The translations under genes and the position numbers were made by a program. Below the pieces are notes generated by a model. The model was not told the origin of the DNA, made no database searches, and saw only the letters and a program-made list of their open reading frames with translations. A stretch of DNA of 12,999 nucleotides. It comes from Allobutyricicoccus pentlandensis (GTDB taxonomy: Bacteria; Bacillota; Clostridia; Oscillospirales; QAMX01). The stretch lies in NCBI GenBank assembly GCA_904398645.1, contig CAJFPH010000096.1, positions 1 to 12,999 on the forward strand, in the 5' to 3' direction. Below are positions 6,418 to 12,999 of this stretch, one piece after another; within the stretch, counting starts at the first letter, position 1; every line of letters starts with the position of its first letter.

Positions 6418-7080
6418 ATGAGTGATACGAAACGGGACGAGTCGGAAATAAAACGGCAAGCTGGTAAAAATCCTGTGATGCGGTTTGTATACTGGCTGAA
6501 GAATTATTGGTATTATTATAAAATGCCGTTGCTGTTTATCATGGTGGGCGTTGTTTTGGCGGCAAGCATTCTTGGAAGCGTGCTGCTCAAAGAAAAAATG
6601 GATTATACGGTTGTGATAGTCAGCCAGCTGGCTGTCGATACGGAAGACCATGAGACGTTAAAGCAAAATTTTGAGGCGCATCTTACGGATATTGACGGAA
6701 ACGGGGAGGTAAATGTAAATCTCTCCTGTATTCAGATTGATGTTAATCTGACTGACGAGTTTTCCGTCGCCGCCTATGAGGCGCTTACGAGCATGCTTGT
6801 TTTTGATGAAGTGGTTTTTTTGATTGTTGATGATTACTGTGCGCGGTATTTGCAGGATGTTCAAGCGATTGAACCGCTTTCCGTCCTCGGTATTGAGGGC
6901 GGAGAAGACGCGTATAAGATAAACATAACGGATACCGATCTTTTGAAGGATACATCTGTTGGAGAGTATATCGATTATTATCTGGTGGTCAAAAAATTGT
7001 CCGAAGTTGACAGCAACGACGCGCGCTATCTGGCCCGCCGCGATGCCATCGCGCCGATGCTGACCGAAGTTTTATCTTAA
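6418..7080 (+). CDS. Single-pass membrane protein of unknown function
   Basis: The 220-residue product has a charged cytoplasmic head (1-20), an aromatic-rich juxtamembrane segment with NYWYYYK (29-35), one membrane helix (about 37-57) and an extracytoplasmic domain of about 160 residues that is rich in Asp/Glu. The outside domain looks alpha/beta and has only a few cysteines. ATG 6418 is chosen because AAGGAGG lies at 6405-6411 with a six-base spacer; in-frame ATG 6412 abuts the ribosome site and ATG 6394 precedes it. It is the first gene of the operon, and its TAA is directly followed by the ATG of the methyltransferase gene. I do not recognise the family and assign no function. Confidence 0.75.
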   Translation: MSDTKRDESEIKRQAGKNPVMRFVYWLKNYWYYYKMPLLFIMVGVVLAASILGSVLLKEKMDYTVVIVSQLAVDTEDHETLKQNFEAHLTDIDGNGEVNVNLSCIQIDVNLTDEFSVAAYEALTSMLVFDEVVFLIVDDYCARYLQDVQAIEPLSVLGIEGGEDAYKINITDTDLLKDTSVGEYIDYYLVVKKLSEVDSNDARYLARRDAIAPMLTEVLS

Positions 7081-7875
7081 ATGAACTGGGAACCAATTAC
7101 ATCAAGAGAAAATAAACTGTTACGGCATATTTCCCGGCTGATCTCGGACACGAAGTACCGCCGTGCGAATGGGGAGTATGTCTGCGAGGGTGAAAAACTG
7201 TTGCGGGAGGCGTTGCGAGACGGTGTTGTGGTTCGTGCAGTTTTGTGGGAACAGCAATCGCTGCGCGAGGCGCAACTGCGGGATCCGGAGCTTTTTGCAA
7301 TGTTGGATTTACAGAATTGCCGTTATGTTACGGCACCTGCCAATGTGTTCGGCGCAGTCAGTGTCCTTGAAACTTTTTCGGGGCCGCTGTTCGTCTGTTC
7401 CATGAAGGAACGGACGTTTTCAAAGAATGGCCGAAACTTTATCGTGTTGGACCGCCTGCAGGACCCCGGAAACGTCGGTACCGTCATACGGACGGCAGAC
7501 GCATTCTCTGTGGATGGCGTTTGGCTGTTAGAGGGGACTGCAGATCCGTACCAGCCAAAGGCGGTGCGCGCCGCGATGGGATCCATTTTTCGTGTTCCGG
7601 TTTATCGTGCATCGGCGGATGAATTTTTTGAGAAGATGCGTGCGTTCGGTATAGCGGTGTATGCGGCTGCGTTGACGGAAGATGCTGAGAATATTCGTGC
7701 GGTCCGTCTGGATCGGTGTGCGGTGATAATTGGAAATGAGGGACGCGGCGTCCGGCCCGAGTGTATGAAGCGGTGCGACAGGCATATCATATTACCGATG
7801 ACTGGACGTGCAGAATCGTTGAATGCGGCAGTCGCGGCCGCAATTGTGATGTGGGAGATGAGCGGATGTCGCTAG
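7081..7875 (+). CDS. TrmH/SpoU-family RNA 2'-O-methyltransferase
   Basis: This 264-residue protein transfers a methyl group from S-adenosylmethionine to a ribose 2'-OH of rRNA or tRNA. It has an N-terminal substrate-binding domain (about 1-105) and a C-terminal SPOUT knotted domain with all three motifs: QDPGNVGTVIRTADAF (127-142) with the catalytic-type Arg137, IIGNEGRGV (216-224), and LPMTGRAESLNAAVAAAI (238-255). The ATG follows the upstream stop without a gap and has no good ribosome binding site, so translation is probably coupled to the preceding gene. It resembles RlmB/TsnR-like 23S rRNA methyltransferases; the exact nucleotide cannot be told from sequence. Confidence 0.92.
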   Translation: MNWEPITSRENKLLRHISRLISDTKYRRANGEYVCEGEKLLREALRDGVVVRAVLWEQQSLREAQLRDPELFAMLDLQNCRYVTAPANVFGAVSVLETFSGPLFVCSMKERTFSKNGRNFIVLDRLQDPGNVGTVIRTADAFSVDGVWLLEGTADPYQPKAVRAAMGSIFRVPVYRASADEFFEKMRAFGIAVYAAALTEDAENIRAVRLDRCAVIIGNEGRGVRPECMKRCDRHIILPMTGRAESLNAAVAAAIVMWEMSGCR

Positions 7876-9257
7876 AGCATTGGATTTGGCTGTCGAATCT
7901 ACGGATTGACAAACGGTTGATGCACCGTCTTTTGGACCGATTTATTGACCCACAGCGAATTTATGAAGCAACGGAAACGGAGTTGCAGGACGTGGAACTT
8001 GGCTCCGCCATTCTGAAGACAATTTTGCTGTCGCGCGACCTGAAATGCGCGCGGGAAATTCGTTCTTTTTGTGCGGAAAATCACATTGGCGTTGTTACGA
8101 TGCAGGACGCGGCATATCCCAGCCGTCTCCGGAATATAGAGGTACCGCCGGTGCTTTTATATGTAGGTGGCCATATGCCGTCTTTTGACGAAGAAGCGGC
8201 AGTGGCTGTTGTGGGAACGCGAAAGGCCAGCGAGCGTGCAAGGGAAATTGCTTACCGGTTTGGATACGAACTGGCGGATAAGGGCATGCTTGTGGTGTCC
8301 GGTATGGCGGAGGGAGTAGACGCCGCGTCAAACGCCGGTGCGCTTGATGCCGGAGCTCGGACTGTCGCGGTTTTGGGCGGCGGCGTAGATGTCTGCTATC
8401 CTGCTTCCAGCCGTAATATTTACGATCGGATTCTTGCCGGGAACGGGTGTTTGATCTCTGAGTATCCGCCTGGTGACCGGCCGTACCCGCAGCATTTTCC
8501 GGAGAGGAACCGCATTATAAGCGGATTGGCAGCCGGCGTGCTTGTTGTTGCGGCGCCGGAACGTTCCGGCTCTCTGATTACCGCAAACCGCGCGCTGGAG
8601 CAGGGGCGCGAGATTTTTGTTGTCCCCGGAAATGTTGACGATTTTGAATTTGTTGGCTCCAATAACCTGATAAAGCATGGTGCGATCCCCGTTACGACGC
8701 CAAAGGACATCGTGGCGTATTATTACGCACGTTTTCCGGACGTCTTTGATGCCGGACAGATTGTCTCTTATATGCGGGATAAATCGGATGCGGCGGATCT
8801 TGTAAAATTCAATAGGCGTGAACAGGGACCGAATATGCATGTGGCGAGCGCGCCGTCTTATGTGATAGAGGGAAAGGAACTGGAAACGAAAAGTCAAAGG
8901 AAACCGCGTGATTATAATTTCGGTCTGTTTTCTGTATTTTCCCGAGAGCCAGGAACGTATATAGGCGAAAAGAGGGAGACGGCGGACTCTGCGCGCCGTC
9001 AAAAGAAAAAGCAGGGCGGGAGACGGGCTGAAAATGAAAATTTTCAACCACAGAAGACGCCTGTAGCGGGACTCTCAGAAGAGCAACAGAAGATTGTTGC
9101 GGCGATTGCGCAGAGTAACGAGGGTGTCGCTCATATTGATGATATTGTGGTTGCTTCCGGCTTTCCAGCGGCACAGGCGCTTTCCATGCTCACAGAACTG
9201 GAATTGGAAGGCGTTATTGAGGCATTGCCCGGAAAACGGTTTCAGATTATAGAGTAG
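7866..9257 (+). CDS. dprA: DNA-processing protein DprA (Smf)
   Basis: DprA binds incoming single-stranded DNA and loads RecA during transformation; it is also widely kept in species not known to be competent. The 463-residue product has an N-terminal helical/HhH region (about 1-75), then the Rossmann-like DprA core (about 80-285) with VVGTRKAS, VVSGMAEGVDAASN, AVLGGGVDVCYP, FPERNRIISGL, RSGSLITA and VPGN. A C-terminal winged-helix domain lies at about 402-463. The linker between them (about 300-400) is charged, low-complexity and longer than usual. ATG 7866 is chosen because GGGAG lies at 7853-7857; it overlaps the methyltransferase stop by ten bases. No com genes lie in the window. Confidence 0.95.
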   Translation: MSLEHWIWLSNLRIDKRLMHRLLDRFIDPQRIYEATETELQDVELGSAILKTILLSRDLKCAREIRSFCAENHIGVVTMQDAAYPSRLRNIEVPPVLLYVGGHMPSFDEEAAVAVVGTRKASERAREIAYRFGYELADKGMLVVSGMAEGVDAASNAGALDAGARTVAVLGGGVDVCYPASSRNIYDRILAGNGCLISEYPPGDRPYPQHFPERNRIISGLAAGVLVVAAPERSGSLITANRALEQGREIFVVPGNVDDFEFVGSNNLIKHGAIPVTTPKDIVAYYYARFPDVFDAGQIVSYMRDKSDAADLVKFNRREQGPNMHVASAPSYVIEGKELETKSQRKPRDYNFGLFSVFSREPGTYIGEKRETADSARRQKKKQGGRRAENENFQPQKTPVAGLSEEQQKIVAAIAQSNEGVAHIDDIVVASGFPAAQALSMLTELELEGVIEALPGKRFQIIE

Positions 9258-9269
9258 TTGGAGGAAAGA

Positions 9270-11393
9270 ATGGCGAATCTTGTAATTGTGGAGTCGCCTG
9301 CTAAGGCAAAAACCATTGCAAAGTATTTGGGCAACGGGTTTAAAGTAAAAGCGTCCATGGGGCATATCATAGATCTTCCCAAGAAGGAGTTGGGCGTTGA
9401 TACCGCCGCGAACTTTGAACCCAAGTATGTCCCTATCGAGGGTAAAGACGAGATTATCAGCGATTTGGTAAAAGCCGCCGGAAACAGTGATAAAGTTTAT
9501 CTGGCAACTGACCCGGATCGTGAAGGAGAGGCTATTTCCTGGCACTTGGCAAGGCTGTTGGGCCTTGACGAAAGTGAACCAAACCGCATCACCTTTAATG
9601 AGATTACCAAGCGCGCGGTGAGCGACGGCGTCGCCAATCCGCGTACAATTGACCAGAACCTGGTCGATGCGCAGCAGGCACGGCGTATCCTGGACCGTCT
9701 GGTAGGCTATCAGCTCTCGCCGTTTTTATGGAAAAAGGTCCGCCGCGGACTCTCGGCCGGCCGTGTGCAGAGCGTTGTCACACGCATGATTGTAGACCGC
9801 GAGCGGGAAATTCGCGCTTTTAAGCCGAAAGAATACTGGAGCATTGATGTATCTCTCATCAAGGACGGGGCGAAAAAACCTTTTTTGGCGAAGTTCTATG
9901 GGAAGGACGGCAAAAAGGTAGAGCTTGAAAATGAAGAACAGGCGACGGCTGTCTGTGACGCCGTCCGTCAGGCACCTTTCGTTGTACGCAGTATAAAGCT
10001 TTCCGAACGCAAGAGGAATCCGCCCCCGCCTTTCATCACGTCGACGCTGCAGCAGGATGCTTCGCGGCGTTTGGGGATGCAGTCAAAGCGTACCATGGCG
10101 GTCGCGCAGCAGCTTTATGAGGGCGTGGAACTGGAAGGCCGCGGCATGACAGGATTAATTACCTATATGCGTACGGACTCCGTGCGCCTGTCCGATGATG
10201 CGTTGCATGCTGTGCGCGGCTATATCAAAGAGAGCTATGGCTCGGAGTACTGTCCGCGGAGCGCGCGCGTATTCAAAACGCGCGGCGGTGCGCAGGACGC
10301 CCATGAGGCAATCCGCCCTTCCGACGTGACGCTTACACCGGATCAGTTAAAAAATGACCTTTCCCGTGACCAGCTTCGGCTTTACCGGCTTATATGGGAG
10401 CGCTTTGTCGCGTGCCAGATGTCCGCAGCCGTCTATAACGTGGTTAGTGCGGAAATTGAAAGCGCAGGATATAATTTCCGCGCGTCCGGTCAAACGGTAA
10501 AGTTTAAGGGTTATACGGCGCTTTACGTGGAAAAAACCGATGAAGAGGAACCGGAAAACACACCTGTCCCGGCAGATTTGAGCGAAGGCGAGGTGTTGAA
10601 ACTGGATGCGCTGAAGCCGGAGCAGCATTTTACTCAGCCTCCTCCCCGGTATAACGAAGCGTCACTTGTTAAGGCGATGGAGGAAAAGGGCATTGGCCGT
10701 CCCTCTACTTATGCACCGACCATTTCTACCATTATTGACCGTGACTATGTCAGCCGTGAGGAAAAGACCCTCAAGCCGACGCCGCTTGGCGAAGCTGTTA
10801 CAGATTTGATGATTGATAAGTTTACCGACATAGTGGATATCAAATTTACGGCTGAAATGGAGGATCAGCTTGACCGGGTGGAATCCGGCAAGGAGAATTG
10901 GAAGTCTGTGCTGGCTGATTTTTACCGCGACTTTAACGGAGAGCTCAAAAAAGCGGAAGAGGATATGAAAGAAAAGCGCGTGAAGATCGCCGAGGAGCCG
11001 ACAGACGAGGTGTGTGAAAACTGCGGCAAACCAATGGTGATTAAGTATGGGCGCTTTGGCAAGTTTATGGCCTGTTCCGGCTATCCGGAGTGCAAGACGA
11101 CAAAACCGCTTCTGGATTATACAGAGGGAACATGTCCGGTATGTGGCAGCCGCATGGTGAAGCGGAAGTCAAAAAAGGGCGTGACGTATTACACCTGTGA
11201 GCAGGGAACAAAATGCGGTTTTATTACCTGGGATAAGCCGCTCAGCCGTACTTGTCCAAAGTGCGGGAAGACGCTTTTCCAGCATTCGTTCCGTGGCGAA
11301 CGCGGTATCAATTGTCTGAATCCTGGGTGTGATTACAAAGAAGAATTACCGGCTCCGAAATCAAAAAAGGATGCAAAGCAACATGCAGAATAA
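9270..11393 (+). CDS. topA: DNA topoisomerase I (type IA)
   Basis: This 707-residue enzyme relaxes negative supercoils by cutting one strand through a phosphotyrosine link. The Toprim domain (about 1-115) starts MANLVIVESPAKAKT with Glu8 and has the DPDREGEA acidic cluster (Asp81, Asp83, Glu85). The active tyrosine is Tyr299 in GLITYMRTDS. The C-terminus carries three four-cysteine zinc modules (C582/585/602/608, C622/625/643/649, C662/665/682/687) and a lysine-rich tail. ATG 9270 is chosen because GGAGG lies at 9260-9264; an in-frame TTG at 9258, right after the dprA stop, has no ribosome site. The dprA-topA order is standard in Firmicutes, where trmFO normally follows. Confidence 0.97.
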   Translation: MANLVIVESPAKAKTIAKYLGNGFKVKASMGHIIDLPKKELGVDTAANFEPKYVPIEGKDEIISDLVKAAGNSDKVYLATDPDREGEAISWHLARLLGLDESEPNRITFNEITKRAVSDGVANPRTIDQNLVDAQQARRILDRLVGYQLSPFLWKKVRRGLSAGRVQSVVTRMIVDREREIRAFKPKEYWSIDVSLIKDGAKKPFLAKFYGKDGKKVELENEEQATAVCDAVRQAPFVVRSIKLSERKRNPPPPFITSTLQQDASRRLGMQSKRTMAVAQQLYEGVELEGRGMTGLITYMRTDSVRLSDDALHAVRGYIKESYGSEYCPRSARVFKTRGGAQDAHEAIRPSDVTLTPDQLKNDLSRDQLRLYRLIWERFVACQMSAAVYNVVSAEIESAGYNFRASGQTVKFKGYTALYVEKTDEEEPENTPVPADLSEGEVLKLDALKPEQHFTQPPPRYNEASLVKAMEEKGIGRPSTYAPTISTIIDRDYVSREEKTLKPTPLGEAVTDLMIDKFTDIVDIKFTAEMEDQLDRVESGKENWKSVLADFYRDFNGELKKAEEDMKEKRVKIAEEPTDEVCENCGKPMVIKYGRFGKFMACSGYPECKTTKPLLDYTEGTCPVCGSRMVKRKSKKGVTYYTCEQGTKCGFITWDKPLSRTCPKCGKTLFQHSFRGERGINCLNPGCDYKEELPAPKSKKDAKQHAE

Positions 11394-11571
11394 GATGACA
11401 GTGGTGGGTGGCGAGTTTGTCGGGTCTGAAGCCGCGTGGCAGCTTGCCGCCCACCGTATGCCGGTGTGGCTTTTTGAAATGAGGCCGGCACGTTATACGT
11501 CCGCACATTCTTATCCGCACATCCGTTTTGCGGGATGGATAACCGTGAAGGGTTTGCGTTATAATGATTAA
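11383..11571 (+). pseudogene. trmFO: Truncated, decayed trmFO (tRNA m5U54 methyltransferase) relic
   Basis: Intact TrmFO is a folate- and FAD-dependent enzyme of about 430-450 residues that makes m5U54 in tRNA. Here only about 60 codons remain. The text VVGGEFVGSEAAWQLA then VWLFEMRPARYTSAH corresponds to the TrmFO N-terminus (VIGAGLAGSEAAWQLA...YEMRP...TPAH). The following RFAGWITVKGLRYND lines up with the FAELVCSNSLRSND segment, and then a stop occurs. The FAD-binding GxGxxG is damaged (a Glu replaces the middle Gly) and the CSNS segment is lost, so it cannot be functional. It overlaps the last codons of topA by a few bases, the normal place for trmFO. ATG 11383 or 11395 was the start. Similarity is by eye, from family knowledge. 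Confidence 0.8.
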
Positions 11572-11946
11572 GAAATCGGAGGGTAATAATGCGGGTTTCT
11601 GACTTTCAGTCATGATTCGAAATACAGCGGTTTTACCAAGAAGTGTGTGGTCGGCTTTATCTTGAAAGAGGCTAATGCTGCTCTTGTTTGAGGCATATTA
11701 TTCATGCTGTGTGTTTCAGATCGACAGAGTAGACCGTTTCAATCAATTTGTTATGCAGGGTAACTTTGCAAAGCGTGGCGAAAAGCGGGGTATTTTGTGA
11801 ACGAGGCTTCCAAATAATGTTCATTGGAGTCAGTTGAAGCGATTGGTTTAAGCCGATATCGTAAGGATGCCCTTTTGAAAAGGTCGATATTAGCTTGAAA
11901 GAGAACAAGATAGCAAGCTTTTTGCATTCTTGTAGAAGGAGTAACC
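11572..11946. other. Gene-free scar region between the trmFO relic and rlmD
   Basis: All plus-strand frames are broken by frequent stops. One fragment after a TAA TAA pair reads SHDSKYSGFTKKCVVGFILK before a TGA, and another reads FNQFVMQGNFAKRGEKRGIL. They may be parts of a decayed gene, but I cannot identify a family. A leftward 68-codon frame (11702-11908) has no ribosome site. CCTTTTGAAAAGG (about 11871-11883) is a small inverted repeat. No clear terminator for the topA operon or promoter for rlmD could be placed. Confidence 0.5.
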
Positions 11947-12999
11947 ATGAAAAAAGGGCAGATCGTTGAAGGAACCGTCAAAAGGGTGGCGTTTCCCAAT
12001 AAAGGGATTACCGAGATCCCAGGAGAGGAGAAAAGCGTCCTTGTTAAGAACGTCATTCCTGGGCAGAAAATACGCGTATCTATTAATAAAATCCGAAAGA
12101 ATCATGTGGAAGGGAAACTCCTGGAAGTGGTGGAAAAGGCATCGGAGGAAATCGTTCCTGCCTGTCCGCATTTTGGTGTTTGCGGAGGCTGCACCTATCA
12201 AAACCTATCGTATGAGCAGCAACTCAAAATCAAAGCCGCACAGGTAAAGGAAATGATGGACTTGGCAGTATGCGGGGACTACATTTGGGAGGGTATCAGC
12301 CCAAGCCCTGTGACAAATGGATACCGAAACAAAATGGAATTTACATTCGGCGATGAAGTAAAAGATGGCCCAATGTCTTTGGGTATGCACAAACGGGGCG
12401 GTTTTTACGATGTTGTAAGCACTCTAAATTGTAAAATTGTGGATGAAGATTACAGAAAAATCCTAAAGTGTACGTTGAAAGCAGCAACCGACAGCGGTAT
12501 GCCCTATTATCATAGAGTGCGGCATACTGGATTCTTTCGTCATCTTTTGGTTCGCAAAGCAGTTAAAACGGGGGAAATCCTGATTGATTTGATTACTGCT
12601 TCCGGCAACAGCGCAGACAATTTTGTTTCCAGTGCAACTGTGGAAAGAATGCTGGAGGACTGGAGCGGTCGGCTTCTGAACTTATCGCTGGATGGAAATA
12701 TAGTAGGCATCCTTCACACGGTTAATGACAATATTGCTGACACGGTAAAAAATGAAGGAACCCAGGTCCTGTTCGGGCAGGACTATTTTTATGAAGAACT
12801 GTTAGGAATGAAATTCAAGATAACGCCCTTTTCTTTCTTCCAGACAAATTCTCTTGGGGCGGAGGTCCTTTATAAAAAAGCAAGGGATTATATTGGGGAT
12901 ACAAAAGACAAAGTAATATTTGACCTTTATAGCGGCACGGGGACGATTGCGCAGATTCTTGCGCCAGTGGCCAAACGAGTGGTAGGCGTTGAAATTGTA
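11947..12999 (+). CDS. rlmD: 23S rRNA (uracil-5-)-methyltransferase RlmD/RumA family (3' end missing)
   Basis: The gene opens at ATG 11947 with AAGGAG at 11936-11941 and remains open for 351 codons to the window end; the family usually has about 450-480. It has an N-terminal TRAM domain (about 1-62), then the [4Fe-4S] cysteines C73, C79, C82 (in CPHFGVCGGCTYQ) and C162. The FFQTNS segment (297-302) and the SAM-binding DLYSGTGTIAQIL (326-338) follow. The catalytic cysteine and base region should lie beyond the window. Enzymes of this family make m5U in 23S rRNA from S-adenosylmethionine; some Firmicutes members (RlmCD) modify two sites, so the position is uncertain. Codon use is visibly more A/T-rich than in topA and dprA, which suggests a different history. 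Confidence 0.93.
   Translation, partial: MKKGQIVEGTVKRVAFPNKGITEIPGEEKSVLVKNVIPGQKIRVSINKIRKNHVEGKLLEVVEKASEEIVPACPHFGVCGGCTYQNLSYEQQLKIKAAQVKEMMDLAVCGDYIWEGISPSPVTNGYRNKMEFTFGDEVKDGPMSLGMHKRGGFYDVVSTLNCKIVDEDYRKILKCTLKAATDSGMPYYHRVRHTGFFRHLLVRKAVKTGEILIDLITASGNSADNFVSSATVERMLEDWSGRLLNLSLDGNIVGILHTVNDNIADTVKNEGTQVLFGQDYFYEELLGMKFKITPFSFFQTNSLGAEVLYKKARDYIGDTKDKVIFDLYSGTGTIAQILAPVAKRVVGVEIV

Noticed and set aside
8328..9047. Leftward 239-codon open frame
   Set aside because: It is antisense to the DprA core and linker, with no ribosome site and a composition typical of a reverse-frame shadow.
1..12999. CRISPR arrays, tRNA/rRNA genes, insertion sequences, phage genes
   Set aside because: I saw no regularly spaced repeats, no tRNA or rRNA conserved segments, and no transposase or integrase motifs on either strand.

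Overview
The window looks like the chromosome of an anaerobic, low-to-mid-GC Gram-positive bacterium of the class Clostridia, probably a gut Oscillospiraceae/Ruminococcaceae-type organism. The signs are strong GGAGG ribosome binding sites, a consensus sigma-A promoter, the Firmicutes order dprA-topA-trmFO, and a P-type ATPase beside a small DUF6110-like protein. Species cannot be named from sequence alone.

Layout. (1) 1-379: the 5' end of a leftward GyrI-like effector-binding protein gene with a perfect 20-bp dyad in front of it, then a hairpin that probably terminates gltA. (2) 377-1741, leftward: citrate synthase, a lone gene with an AT-rich upstream region. (3) 2094-5971, rightward: an apparent iron-regulated locus. 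A TTGCAG-17-TATAAT promoter overlaps the first of two GTTAG-N6-CTAAC repeats. It is followed by a small frameshifted membrane ORF, an AraC-family regulator, a 26-residue membrane peptide with a TTG start, a 92-residue membrane-anchored helical protein, a stem-loop with a T-run, and a P1B-type ATPase whose N-terminus carries an H-x4-GRIRVR motif. I read this as a ferrosome-type (fezA/fezB-like) iron storage locus; this is an inference from architecture. (4) 5972-6417: a non-coding gap ending in a perfect TTGACA-17-TATAAT promoter. (5) 6418-11393, rightward: a tightly packed operon of a membrane-anchored protein of unknown function, a TrmH/SpoU rRNA methyltransferase, dprA and topA. (6) 11383-11571: a decayed, truncated trmFO relic at the place where an intact trmFO is expected. 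(7) 11572-11946: a gene-free scar-like stretch. (8) 11947-12999: the first 351 codons of an RlmD-type 23S rRNA uracil methyltransferase, with less GC-rich codon use than dprA/topA.

How the genes work together. The region-3 genes would form one metal-handling unit: a metal-responsive repressor on the twin operators, local control by the AraC protein, and a membrane protein plus ATPase that move and store metal in a compartment or across the membrane. The region-5 genes are housekeeping (RNA modification, DNA uptake/recombination, supercoiling). The topA-trmFO-rlmD junction records a gene loss or rearrangement.
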